Assembly: GCF_002310375.3 (NCBI RefSeq)
Contig: NZ_CP023315.3
Span: 3,348,001 to 3,412,000, forward strand
Origin: Caulobacter vibrioides
GTDB lineage: Bacteria; Pseudomonadota; Alphaproteobacteria; Caulobacterales; Caulobacteraceae
Reading direction: 5' to 3'
DNA: 64,000 nucleotides
The position numbers were made by a program, and so were the translations under genes. The notes under the pieces are model-generated. The model saw nothing but the letters and a program-made list of their open reading frames with translations, was not told the DNA's origin and made no database searches. Position 1 is the stretch's first letter, and each line of letters opens with the position of its first letter. Of the stretch, positions 16,896 through 25,476 are shown in pieces.

Positions 16896-18458
16896 TTAGG
16901 CGACGGCGGCTTCAGGTTCGGGCGAACCGTCGGGGGCGGGATCGTGCAGGGCGTACGGGCCGCGCTTGATGGTCTTGAGGATCAGGCCGACCTCGACCAC
17001 GGCCAGGGCGCCGTACAGCAGGGTGAAGACCGCGATGCTGGTCAGCAGTTGCGGGACGGTCAGGCTGGAAGCGCCCAGGAAGGTGGGCAGCACGCCCTCC
17101 ACGGCCCAGGGCTGACGACCGACCTCGGCCAGCACCCAGCCCATCTCGGCGGCGATCCAGGGTAGCGGGATGGCCGCCACCGCCAGGACCAGGAACCACT
17201 TGGTCTCGTGCTTGCGCAGGGTGACCAGTACGAAGGCCGTGGCGAACAGCAGGATCATCAGGAAGCCGATCCCGGCCATGATGCGGAAGGACCAGAACAT
17301 CACGGGCACGGGCGGAACCACGTCCCAGGCGGTCTTCTTGATCAGGTCGGGGCTGGCCTGACGCGGATCGGCGACGTGGCGCTTCAGCAGCAGAGCGTAG
17401 CCCAGGTCCTTGCGGTGCAGCTCGAAGGTGGCGCGGGCGGCCATGTCGTTAGGATTGATCTTCAGGGCCTCGACCGCGCCATAGGCGATGACGCCCGACT
17501 CGATGCGGTCTTCGGCCTTGGCGACCAGCTCGAAGATGCCTTCCACCGGCTTGTCCAGGCTACGGGTGGCGATCAGGCCCAGCACATAGGGGATCTTGAC
17601 CTCGTAGTGGGTCTTGCGGTCGGCCATGCTGGGGATGCCGAAGGCGGCCAGGCCCGCCGGAGCAGGCTCGGTCTCCCACATGGCTTCCAGGGCGGCCAGC
17701 TTCATCTTCTGGTTATCGGTGAGCGCGTAGCCGCTCTCGTCGCCCAGCACCACGACCGACAGCGACGAGGCAAGGCCAAAGGCGGCCGCCACGGTCATCG
17801 ACCGCTTGGCCACGCCCGCATACTTGCCCTTCAGCAGGTAGAAGGCCGAAATCCCCAGCACGAACACCGCAGCGATCACGTAGCCGGCGCTGACGGTGTG
17901 GACGAACTTGGCCTGGGCCACGGGGTTGAACAGCACGTCGCGGAAGCTGGAGACCTCCATGCGCATGGTGTCGGGATTGAACGCCGCGCCGATCGGGTTC
18001 TGCATCCAGCCGTTGGCGATCAGGATCCACAGCGCCGACAGGTTGGTGCCCAGCGCCACCATGAAGGTCACGAACAGGTGCCCCACGCGCGACAGCTTGT
18101 CCCAGCCGAAGAACATCAGGCCCACGAACGTGGCTTCCAGGAAGAAGGCCATCAGGCCCTCGATCGCCAGAGGGGCCCCGAAGATGTCGCCCACATAGTG
18201 CGAGTAGTAGGACCAGTTCATGCCGAACTGGAATTCCATGGTGATCCCGGTGGCCACGCCCAGCACGAAGTTGATGCCGAACAGCGCGCCCCAGAACCGC
18301 GTCACGGTTCGCCAGATTGGGCGCTTGGTCATCACATAGATGCTCTCCATGATGACCAGCATGAACGACAGCCCCAGTGTCAGGGGCACGAACAGAAAGT
18401 GGTAGAGAGCGGTGAGCGCGAACTGGAGTCGCGATAGGTCAATGACAGCGGGGTCCAT
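16896..18458 (-). CDS. cydA: Cytochrome bd ubiquinol oxidase subunit I
   Basis: The 520-residue heme-bearing subunit that oxidises ubiquinol and reduces O2 without pumping protons. The N-terminal ALYHFLFVPLTLG has the His ligand of heme b595. The long Q-loop of the E. coli type is present (GDESGYALTDNQKMKLAALE, ending near residue 340), and GRQPWAVEGVLPT lies near the C-terminus. The frame is open to 18506, but ATG 18458 (MDPAVIDLSRLQF) has GGAG upstream and matches family N-termini. The predicted start of transcription, 41 bases from the FixK box centre, would give a leader of about 42 bases. Confidence 0.97.
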   Translation of the reverse strand: MDPAVIDLSRLQFALTALYHFLFVPLTLGLSFMLVIMESIYVMTKRPIWRTVTRFWGALFGINFVLGVATGITMEFQFGMNWSYYSHYVGDIFGAPLAIEGLMAFFLEATFVGLMFFGWDKLSRVGHLFVTFMVALGTNLSALWILIANGWMQNPIGAAFNPDTMRMEVSSFRDVLFNPVAQAKFVHTVSAGYVIAAVFVLGISAFYLLKGKYAGVAKRSMTVAAAFGLASSLSVVVLGDESGYALTDNQKMKLAALEAMWETEPAPAGLAAFGIPSMADRKTHYEVKIPYVLGLIATRSLDKPVEGIFELVAKAEDRIESGVIAYGAVEALKINPNDMAARATFELHRKDLGYALLLKRHVADPRQASPDLIKKTAWDVVPPVPVMFWSFRIMAGIGFLMILLFATAFVLVTLRKHETKWFLVLAVAAIPLPWIAAEMGWVLAEVGRQPWAVEGVLPTFLGASSLTVPQLLTSIAVFTLLYGALAVVEVGLILKTIKRGPYALHDPAPDGSPEPEAAVA

Positions 18459-18534
18459 GGACAGCTCCGAGGCGAACGGCCGATGATCGGGCCGATCGAG
18501 AGCCAAGCCCTAGACCCACCCGACCCTCCGTTCC

Positions 18535-18548
18535 TTGATCCTGATCAA
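18535..18548. promoter_or_regulatory. Perfect FNR/FixK box between cydA and cydD
   Basis: TTGATCCTGATCAA is an exact TTGAT-N4-ATCAA site for Crp/Fnr-type regulators. It is centred 83 bases from the cydA ATG and 41 bases from the cydD ATG, so one dimer could activate both directions at the usual -41.5 position. The likely regulator is the FixK-type protein encoded at 29661. Confidence 0.88.
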
Positions 18549-18581
18549 GGCAGGCGGATAACCCCACCCTACACTCATCCC

Positions 18582-20222
18582 ATGGGCGCCCGCATAGTGC
18601 ACTTCGATCGTCGCGATTTCGCCAAGACCTGGCTCAAGCAGTGGGAGCGGACCGTCGCGCCGACGGTGCGCCGCGCGGGCTTGCTGGGCCTGTTGGACGG
18701 GGTCGCCGCGATCGCCTTCGCCGCCGGCCTGGCGCTCAGCGTCGATGCGATCGCTCAAGCGCGAGACCCGACCTTGTTCGCCGTCTGGCTGCTCGTCGCG
18801 GCCGCCGCCCTGGCGGTCAGGGGCGGTCTGGCGATGGCCACCGGCGTGATCGGGGCTCAAGCGGCGTCCGACGCCAAGGCCTCGCTGCGGATCACCCTGG
18901 CCCGCGCCGTATTCGCCGGTCCCCGCCGCCCCGCCGGCGAAGCCGCCACCGCCCTGGTGGAGGGCGTCGAGGCGCTGGACGGCCATGTCGCCCGCTTTCT
19001 GCCCACGCGTCTCTCCGCCAGCGTCCTGCCGCTGCTGATGATCGCCGCCGCCGCCGTCGCCAGTCCCATCGCCGCGGCGATCATGCTGGGAACCCTGATC
19101 CCGTTCATCCTGGCCATGATCCTGACGGGAACCGCCGCCGCCAGCGAGGCGCGCGCCCAGTTCCAGGCCCTGGAGCGGCTGTCGGCCCTGTTCCTTGACC
19201 GGGTCCGCGCCCTGCCCGTGGTGCTGGCCTTCCAGGTCGAGGGCGCCACGACGGTGGCCCTCACCCGCTCGGCGGCCGGCCTGGCCGAGCGCACGATCCG
19301 GGTCCTGCGCGTGGCCTTTCTGTCCTCGGCCGCGCTGGAGTTCTTCGCCGCCCTGTCGGTGGCCCTCGTGGCGGTCTATTGCGGCTTCAACCTGCTGCGC
19401 CTGCTGCCCTTCCCGGTTCCAGAACAGCCGGACCTTGCGCGCGCCTTCTTCGTGCTGGCCCTGGCGCCGGAGGTCTATGCCCCCATGCGCCGCCTGGCCG
19501 CCGCCTATCACGACCGCCAGGCCGCCGAGGCCGCGTCCGAGAGCCTGGCGACCTTCGAGGCCCCGGCCCCCGCGCCCGCCCGCGCCCGGCTGACCGCCGC
19601 GCCCTCGCTCCGCTTCGAGGATGTCGAGATCCGCTATCCCGACACCGACGCCCCCGCCGTGCGAGGCTTCAACCTTGTCGCGCCCGCGGGCTCGGTGACC
19701 GCCCTGGTCGGGGCCAGCGGCGCAGGCAAGAGCTCGATCCTCAACGCGCTGCTCGGCCTGGCCCCGCTGACCGCCGGCGTCGTCCGGGTCAATGATAATC
19801 TGCACACGGATATTGAGCTCGACATCGCCTGGGCGGGACAGTCGCCGCTGATCCTCCCCGCCTCGATCGCCGACAACATCGCCCTGGCCCGCCGCGACGC
19901 CAGCCGCGCCGAGATCGCTGCGGCCGCCGAACGCGCCGGTCTTGGCCCCGCCCTCGCCGCGCGGCCGGGCGGCCTGGACTTCATGCTGGACGAGCGCGGC
20001 TCGGGCCTCTCGGGCGGCGAGCGCCGGCGACTGTCGCTGGCCCGCGCCTTGCTCAAGCCCGCGCCGATCCTGTTGCTGGACGAGCCCACCGCCAATCTCG
20101 ACGCCGAGGCCGAGGCGGCGATGGTCGAGACCATCCGCGAGGCCGCGCGGGGCCGCACGACCCTGATCGCCACCCACGCCGAGACGGTCGCCGCTCTGGC
20201 GGACCAGGTGGTGCGGCTATGA
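18582..20222 (+). CDS. cydD: Thiol reductant ABC exporter subunit CydD
   Basis: A 546-residue fused membrane/ATPase half of the CydDC exporter, which sends glutathione and cysteine to the periplasm and is needed to assemble cytochrome bd. Six hydrophobic helices occupy the first 320 residues. Then come Walker A GASGAGKSS, the signature LSGGERRR and Walker B ILLLDEPTANLD. Start choice is interesting: ATG 18582 lies at the predicted transcription start of the FixK box and has no ribosome site, so the message may be leaderless. The stop overlaps the cydC start by four bases (ATGA). Confidence 0.92.
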   Translation: MGARIVHFDRRDFAKTWLKQWERTVAPTVRRAGLLGLLDGVAAIAFAAGLALSVDAIAQARDPTLFAVWLLVAAAALAVRGGLAMATGVIGAQAASDAKASLRITLARAVFAGPRRPAGEAATALVEGVEALDGHVARFLPTRLSASVLPLLMIAAAAVASPIAAAIMLGTLIPFILAMILTGTAAASEARAQFQALERLSALFLDRVRALPVVLAFQVEGATTVALTRSAAGLAERTIRVLRVAFLSSAALEFFAALSVALVAVYCGFNLLRLLPFPVPEQPDLARAFFVLALAPEVYAPMRRLAAAYHDRQAAEAASESLATFEAPAPAPARARLTAAPSLRFEDVEIRYPDTDAPAVRGFNLVAPAGSVTALVGASGAGKSSILNALLGLAPLTAGVVRVNDNLHTDIELDIAWAGQSPLILPASIADNIALARRDASRAEIAAAAERAGLGPALAARPGGLDFMLDERGSGLSGGERRRLSLARALLKPAPILLLDEPTANLDAEAEAAMVETIREAARGRTTLIATHAETVAALADQVVRL

Positions 20223-21823
20223 CGCGCTCGCCTGGGACCAGCCCGCTCGACGACCTCATTCGCGCCCAGAAGCGCCAACGCGCCGGCGCCCTGCGCCTGG
20301 CGGTGTTGAGCGCCGTCACCGTGGGCGCGGCCTCGACCCTGCTGCTGGGCCTGTCGGGCTGGTTCATCGTGGCCAGCGCGGGCGCCGGCGCGGCGGGCCT
20401 GGCCGCCGCCCATGCGTTCAACGTCCTGCTGCCCAGCGCCGGTATCCGCTTCCTGGCGATCCTGCGGACGGCCGCGCGCTATGGCGAGCGGCTGTCGGGC
20501 CACGCCGCCGCGCTGCGCGCGCTCGCCGCCATCCGACCGGCTGTGTTCGAGAGCCTGGCGGCCGCGCCGCCGTCTCAGTCGCTGAGCCTGTCGCGCGGCG
20601 AGGCCTCGGCGCGCCTCGTCCAGGATGTCGACGCCATCGAGACCCGCTTCGTGCGCCTGTCCGCACCTTGGAGCGCCGCCGCCGGCCTGGGGGCGGGTCT
20701 TGTGCTCGCCCTGCTGGCGGGCTGGGCCCCGGCGCTGACGATCCTGACCGCCGCCGCCGCTGCGCTCGTATCGGCGCGGGCGCTGGCGCGGCGCTTCTCC
20801 GCCCCCGCCCGCGCCACGATCCAGACCCGCACCGGCGCCTTGAAGGACTCGGTCGCCGCGTTGGTGTCGGCCTCTGCGGAGCTGCGCGCCTACGGCCTGG
20901 CCGACTGGGCGGGTGAGACCCTCAACGCCCGCGCCGCCGCTCTGGACGCCGCCCGGCGAGACGCCGCGCGCGCCCAGGGCCTGATCATCGCCAGCCAGGC
21001 CGTGATCTGCGGCGCGGCTGTGGCCGCCGCGATCGCCTTGGCTGCGCCCGCCGGCGCGGCGCTGGCCGCGCTATCGGGCCTGGCCGCCGTGATGAGCATC
21101 GACGCCCTGACCAGCCTGGCCAACGCCTTCGACCAGGATGGCGCAGCGCATGAAGCCCGTGAGCGCCTGGACGCGGTGCTGCGCCATCGTCCGCGCCACG
21201 CGCCCCGCAAGACGCCCTGCCCTGATCATCTGGACCTCTTCGGCCACACCCTTGGCCCCGGCCAGCGGCTGGCGATCTGCGGTCCCTCGGGCTGTGGCAA
21301 GACCACGGCGATCGAAACGCTGCTGGGCCTTCGCGGCCCCGACGCCGTCACGACGCGCGAGGCCTTCGCCTGGCTGCCGCAGGACGCGGGTCTGGTGGCG
21401 GGGACGGTTCGCGAGAACCTGCGCCTGGCCTCGCCCACGGCCAGCGATGACGAACTCTGGGCCGTGCTCGAGGACGCCTGTCTGGCCGAGCGGGTTCGCG
21501 CCGCGCCGGAAGGACTGTCGGCCTATGTCGGTGACGACGGAGAGCGCCTGTCCGGCGGCGAGCGGCGACGTCTGGCCCTGGCCCGCGCCTATCTGCGTGA
21601 TGCGCCCTGGCTGTTGCTGGACGAGCCCACCGAGGGCCTGGACCCGGCGACCGAGGCGGCGGTCCTGGCCCATCTGGACGCGCGCCTCAAGCGCACCGGA
21701 CAGGGCGTTGTTCTGGTCAGCCACCGCGCCGCGCCTCTGGCGATCTGCGAGCGGACCGTCCACCTAGACACACACGAAAAAGGCCCGGCGAGCGCGTCGC
21801 CGAGCCTTGTCTCCGCCCTATGA
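20219..21823 (+). CDS. cydC: Thiol reductant ABC exporter subunit CydC
   Basis: The 534-residue second half of CydDC. It has a membrane domain to about residue 310, a short linker, Walker A GPSGCGKTT, signature LSGGERRR and Walker B WLLLDEPTEGLD. The ATPase domain is compact. Its last 15 codons double as the terminator of the small membrane-protein gene on the other strand (21777-21807), giving an unusual Ser/Ala/Pro-rich C-terminal tail. Translationally coupled to cydD. Confidence 0.92.
   Translation: MTRSPGTSPLDDLIRAQKRQRAGALRLAVLSAVTVGAASTLLLGLSGWFIVASAGAGAAGLAAAHAFNVLLPSAGIRFLAILRTAARYGERLSGHAAALRALAAIRPAVFESLAAAPPSQSLSLSRGEASARLVQDVDAIETRFVRLSAPWSAAAGLGAGLVLALLAGWAPALTILTAAAAALVSARALARRFSAPARATIQTRTGALKDSVAALVSASAELRAYGLADWAGETLNARAAALDAARRDAARAQGLIIASQAVICGAAVAAAIALAAPAGAALAALSGLAAVMSIDALTSLANAFDQDGAAHEARERLDAVLRHRPRHAPRKTPCPDHLDLFGHTLGPGQRLAICGPSGCGKTTAIETLLGLRGPDAVTTREAFAWLPQDAGLVAGTVRENLRLASPTASDDELWAVLEDACLAERVRAAPEGLSAYVGDDGERLSGGERRRLALARAYLRDAPWLLLDEPTEGLDPATEAAVLAHLDARLKRTGQGVVLVSHRAAPLAICERTVHLDTHEKGPASASPSLVSAL
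21777..21807 (-). terminator. Intrinsic terminator for the small gene at 21832-21933
   Basis: Read leftward, AGGCTCGGCGA pairs with TCGCCGGGCCT (one G-U) and five T follow. It is inside the 3' end of cydC and 25 bases past the stop of the opposing small gene. Confidence 0.8.
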
Positions 21824-21831
21824 CCTGGTCG

Positions 21832-21933
21832 CTATTTCAGGTTCACCCGGATATGGGTCGTGAACAGCACAACCGCGAAGGTCGCGAAAGCAGCGATCAC
21901 CAGAGCCAGATAGGCCGTTTGTCCACCCGACAT
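21832..21933 (-). CDS. 33-residue single-helix membrane protein, unrecognised
   Basis: ATG 21933 is preceded by AGGGAG at 8-base spacing. The peptide starts MSGGQTAYLALVIAAFATFA, continues with a hydrophobic stretch (one transmembrane helix of about 20 residues), and ends with a short basic tail (HIRVNLK). A FixK-like box lies so that transcription would start about 20 bases before the ATG, and an intrinsic terminator follows. I do not recognise the family. By position it resembles small oxidase subunits such as CydX or CcoQ, but its sequence lacks the CydX WY motif. Confidence 0.75.
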   Translation of the reverse strand: MSGGQTAYLALVIAAFATFAVVLFTTHIRVNLK

Positions 21934-21988
21934 CGACAGTCTCCCTTGCTAGACACCGTCAGGCTGAGCCCACCGGGCCCGAGCCGCC

Positions 21989-22002
21989 TTGACCTGGCTC
22001 AA
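21989..22002. promoter_or_regulatory. FixK-like box upstream of the small membrane gene and fixL
   Basis: TTGACCTGGCTCAA keeps the spacing and the TTGA/TCAA ends of the FNR/FixK palindrome, with one changed base in each half. Its centre is 62 bases from the small-gene ATG on the left and 27 bases from the first fixL ATG on the right, so it fits activation of the small gene better. Confidence 0.6.
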
Positions 22003-22022
22003 ACCCGCGCGGCTATAACCGC

Positions 22023-23537
22023 ATGAAATCCAAGGAGCCGCGGGCGACGATGAAACCGACCAGGGGCCTGTCCTCGACCCTGTTCAGCGACCCCCACCCG
22101 ACCGCCTATCTGGCCGCCTTCGCGGCGGTGATGGCGACGGCGGTGGCGCGCCTGTATCTGCCCGAAGCGTTCACCGCGCCGTCGTCGTTCCTGCTGTTCG
22201 TGCCGGCGGTGCTGGTCAGCGCGGCGCTGGGCGGCGTGGGACCTGGCGTGTTCGGCACCACCTTCGCCTGGGCGGCGGTCTGGTGGGTGACGCGCGACAT
22301 CCCGTTCGACCTGGTCAGCGGCCTGTCGGCGGCGATCTTCCTGTCGGTCGGCTTTGGCATGGCCGTGGGCGGGGGCTGGTTCCACGCCGCGCGGCGGCGG
22401 GCGGCGGCGGTCAACGACCACCTGCGCTCGATCCTCGACACCGTGCCCGACGCCGTGGTGGTCATCGACCGCGCCGGGATCATGACCTCGTTCAGCCCGG
22501 CGGCGCAGCGGATGTTCGGCTGGACCGAGGCCGAGGCGATCGGCCAGAACGTCAGCCTGCTGATGCCCGAGCCCTATCAGTCCGCCCACGACGGCTATCT
22601 GGATCGCTACGCCCGCACGGGCGAGAAGCGGATCATCGGCGCGGGCCGGGTGGTGGTGGGCCGCCGCAAGGACGGTTCGACCTTTCCCATGGAACTTGCG
22701 GTCGGCGAGACCCGGGGGCCGACGCCCTCGTTCACCGGCTTCATCCGCGACCTGACCGAACGCCAGGAGACCGAGACCCGTCTGCAGGAACTGCAGAACG
22801 AGCTGGTCCACGTCTCGCGCCTGACCGCCATGGGCGAGATGGCCTCCACCCTGGCCCATGAGCTGAACCAGCCCCTGTCGGCCATCGCCAACCTGCTGAC
22901 CGGTTCGCGCCGGCTGATGGATCGCGGCCGCGAGGCCGACCAGGTCAAGGTGCGCGACGCCATCGATCGCGCCGCCGCCCAGGCCCTGCGCGCCGGCGAG
23001 GTGATCCACCGCATGCGCGACTTCGCCCGCCGCGGCGCCAGCGAGCGCGAGGCCGAGAGCCTGTCGAAGCTGATCGAGGAAGCCTCGGCCCTGGCCCTGA
23101 TCGGCGAGAAGGAACGCCAGGTGGACGTCCGGCTGAAACTTGATCCGAAGGCGGACGACGTGTTCGCCGACCGGGTCCAGATCCAGCAGGTGCTTCTGAA
23201 CCTGATCCGCAACGGCATCGACGCCATGCAGGCCCAGGAACCCCGAAAGCGGGCGCTGTTGATCAGCACCGGCCTGACCGAAGAGGGCTGGTCGGAGGTT
23301 TGCGTCGCCGACACCGGCCCCGGCATCGCCCCCGAGGTGCTGGAACGCCTCTTCCAGCCCTTCATGACCACCAAGCCGCAGGGCATGGGGGTGGGCTTGT
23401 CGATCTCGCGCTCGATCATCGAGGCGCACGGCGGTCGCATCTGGGCCGAGGCGAATCCTGGCGGCGGCGCGCTATTCCGATTTACGCTACCGCCAGCCGA
23501 GTCTCTGGCCGGCGAGAAGGAGACCATCGATGACTGA
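22023..23537 (+). CDS. fixL: Oxygen-sensing histidine kinase FixL
   Basis: A 504-residue sensor kinase. Residues about 28-120 carry four hydrophobic helices. A heme-PAS domain follows (about 130-250), with the proximal heme His at 189 in SAHDGYL and the O2-contacting Arg at 209 in GAGRVVVG. Both contexts match rhizobial FixL. The linker [21 protein letters not shown] leads to the DHp helix with phosphoacceptor His279 ([10 protein letters not shown]), and the ATPase domain has NGIDAM, DTGPGI and GMGVGLSI. Low O2 should switch the kinase on toward FixJ, whose gene overlaps by 8 bases. ATG 22050, downstream of AAGGAG, is an alternative start that would remove nine residues. Confidence 0.95.
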   Translation: MKSKEPRATMKPTRGLSSTLFSDPHPTAYLAAFAAVMATAVARLYLPEAFTAPSSFLLFVPAVLVSAALGGVGPGVFGTTFAWAAVWWVTRDIPFDLVSGLSAAIFLSVGFGMAVGGGWFHAARRRAAAVNDHLRSILDTVPDAVVVIDRAGIMTSFSPAAQRMFGWTEAEAIGQNVSLLMPEPYQSAHDGYLDRYARTGEKRIIGAGRVVVGRRKDGSTFPMELAVGETRGPTPSFTGFIRDLTERQETETRLQELQNELVHVSRLTAMGEMASTLAHELNQPLSAIANLLTGSRRLMDRGREADQVKVRDAIDRAAAQALRAGEVIHRMRDFARRGASEREAESLSKLIEEASALALIGEKERQVDVRLKLDPKADDVFADRVQIQQVLLNLIRNGIDAMQAQEPRKRALLISTGLTEEGWSEVCVADTGPGIAPEVLERLFQPFMTTKPQGMGVGLSISRSIIEAHGGRIWAEANPGGGALFRFTLPPAESLAGEKETIDD

Positions 23538-24138
23538 CGCCCCCGTGGTCCACGTGGTGGATGACGACGAGAGCGCCCGCGAGTCCTTGGCGTTCCTGCT
23601 GGAGTCGGCCGACTTCGAGGTCGTCGCCTACGCCAGCGCGCCCGCGTTCCTGGACGCCCTGCCGCAGGCCAAGCCCGGGGTGGTGATCACCGACGTGCGG
23701 ATGCCCGAGATGAGCGGCCAGGACCTGGTCGCCCGCCTGTCGGCCCTGAAGATCAAGATGCCGATCGTGATGATCACCGGCCACGGCGACATTCCGATGG
23801 CCGTCGAGGCGATGCGCTCGGGCGTGATCGACTTCCTGGAAAAGCCGTTCTCGGAGTCGCGGATGCTGGACGCGCTCAAGCGCGCCTTCGCCACCGTCGA
23901 GGCCGCGCCGGTCTCTGACGACCAGCAGGTGATCCTCAAGCGGATCGAGAGCCTGTCGGAGCGCGAGCGCCAGGTGCTGGACGGCGTCGTGGCCGGCCAC
24001 GCCAACAAGGTCATCGCCCGCGACCTCGGCATCAGTCCTCGGACGGTCGAAATCTATCGGGCCAAGCTGATGACCAAGATGCAGGCCGACAATCTGGCGG
24101 CGCTGGTGCGCATGACCCTGTCGGTGCGCGGCGGCTAG
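23530..24138 (+). CDS. fixJ: Response regulator FixJ
   Basis: A 202-residue regulator. The receiver has the acid pair DDD at 11-13, phosphoacceptor Asp55 in ITDVRMPEM, and Lys in LEKPF. The C-terminal LuxR-type helix-turn-helix reads [19 protein letters not shown] and [18 protein letters not shown]. Phospho-FixJ is expected to activate fixK and fixT promoters in low oxygen. The 8-base overlap with fixL implies coupled translation. Confidence 0.95.
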   Translation: MTDAPVVHVVDDDESARESLAFLLESADFEVVAYASAPAFLDALPQAKPGVVITDVRMPEMSGQDLVARLSALKIKMPIVMITGHGDIPMAVEAMRSGVIDFLEKPFSESRMLDALKRAFATVEAAPVSDDQQVILKRIESLSERERQVLDGVVAGHANKVIARDLGISPRTVEIYRAKLMTKMQADNLAALVRMTLSVRGG

Positions 24139-24149
24139 AGCCCCATCGC

Positions 24150-25340
24150 TCAGCCTGGAAGCGCCCGCCGACGACGGACCGTCTTGATGACGGCCTGCGC
24201 CACGGCGGCGACGTGTTCGATAAACCAGCTGACCGGGTTCTCGCCGGGCCGGCGCTGGCTGACCACGAACGTGGCGATGCAGATCGCGGCGAAGATCACG
24301 GCGGGCAAGGCGACCGCGACCAGGGCTGTGGCGCGTGCGGCCGTCGCCTGTCCCAGAACCATCAGGATCTCAAAGGCGAACAACAGGACCCCACCGGTGG
24401 CGACCGCCGCGCCCGCCCCCGCCCGCTTGGCGCTGAGGCCGAACGGCACGGCGATCAGAGGCAACAGGGGCAGGATCAGCGCGCGGGCGAGACGGGCGTA
24501 CAAGGCCGCCAACAAGGTTTCTCGCGGCAAGGACGCCGGCTGCAGACCAAAGCCCTGGCGCGCCAGTTCAACCAACGTCAACTCGCTGACGTCCTCGCCG
24601 CGCAATCGCAACAGCCCCGCGTCGCCGGCGGGCACGCTGAACATCAAGCGCGAAAAGTTGACGACATAGCTCTGAGCGCCGGCCACGGTGCTGATCTGAC
24701 GCCCGTTGGTCAGCTCCAGCGCAATCTGGCGATCGGTCGGGTCTTTATGGACGACGGCCGACATCGCCGTGACGATGTCTTCGCGGCCGTTCGGGTCGAT
24801 GCGCCGGATGAAGACCTGCTGCAGATTGCGCCCGCTGGCGTCGGTCCGATCGGCGGTGAGGAAAAAGTCGGAGCCCGCCGACAGCAGCGCCTTGGGCCGC
24901 ACGTCGCCGTTCCAGCCGGCGTTCTCGGCCGCGTGCAGCACCGCGTGATAGGCGTAACGGCTGTAGGGCTGGACGAAGCCGAACAGGAAGACGCTCAACA
25001 CCATGAGCAGAACGCCCATCGCGACAAACGGCGCGGTGAAGCGGGTCAGCGACGTGCCGCTCGCCAGGATCGCGTCGATCTCGGAGCTCTTGTTCAAGCC
25101 GTTCACGACCACGAACAGGCCGATGAAAAAGCCGCCGGGCAGGGTCAGGCCCACATAGTGCGGCGTCAGGTTCACCAGCAATTCGGTGAGATACCGGACG
25201 CCTTCCGTGGTCTGCGACAGCAGATCGAACGACCGCATCAAGCGCTCCATCAGGAACGCCACCATCGTGCTGATCAGGACGGCCGACATCGGCGCCAGGG
25301 TCCGCCGGAGCAGATAGCGATCAAGCGTGTTGGGAAACAT
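24150..25340 (-). CDS. LptF/LptG family lipopolysaccharide export permease
   Basis: A 396-residue inner-membrane permease of the YjgP/YjgQ family, which pairs with LptB to lift LPS from the inner membrane. It shows two or three hydrophobic helices at the start (RYLLRRTLAPMSAVLISTMVAF), the conserved SSEIDAILASGTSL segment near 80-95, a periplasmic jellyroll region (about 140-270), and three helices near the end. The N-terminal RYLLR pattern and the isolated partnerless context fit LptF better than LptG. It converges on fixJ. A second ATG one codon upstream (25343) is equally possible. Confidence 0.82.
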   Translation of the reverse strand: MFPNTLDRYLLRRTLAPMSAVLISTMVAFLMERLMRSFDLLSQTTEGVRYLTELLVNLTPHYVGLTLPGGFFIGLFVVVNGLNKSSEIDAILASGTSLTRFTAPFVAMGVLLMVLSVFLFGFVQPYSRYAYHAVLHAAENAGWNGDVRPKALLSAGSDFFLTADRTDASGRNLQQVFIRRIDPNGREDIVTAMSAVVHKDPTDRQIALELTNGRQISTVAGAQSYVVNFSRLMFSVPAGDAGLLRLRGEDVSELTLVELARQGFGLQPASLPRETLLAALYARLARALILPLLPLIAVPFGLSAKRAGAGAAVATGGVLLFAFEILMVLGQATAARATALVAVALPAVIFAAICIATFVVSQRRPGENPVSWFIEHVAAVAQAVIKTVRRRRALPG

Positions 25341-25425
25341 CAAGGCGAAGCTCGTCGTGCCTTGAGCCCTTCAGGATCTGACCGAACCGATCCGACCGGA
25401 TGAAAAGGGCTCTATTTCAAAAGGT

Positions 25426-25476
25426 TAGAGCGTGACTGGCGCCGAAACCGGTTCCCACTTTCGGCGTCACGCTCTA
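25426..25476. repeat. Family C palindromic repeat, copy C1
   Basis: TAGAGCGTGAC and GTCACGCTCTA bracket a core containing CCGAAACCGGTTCCCACTTT. The same element, in the opposite orientation, overlaps the typA stop at 45384. Confidence 0.82.
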
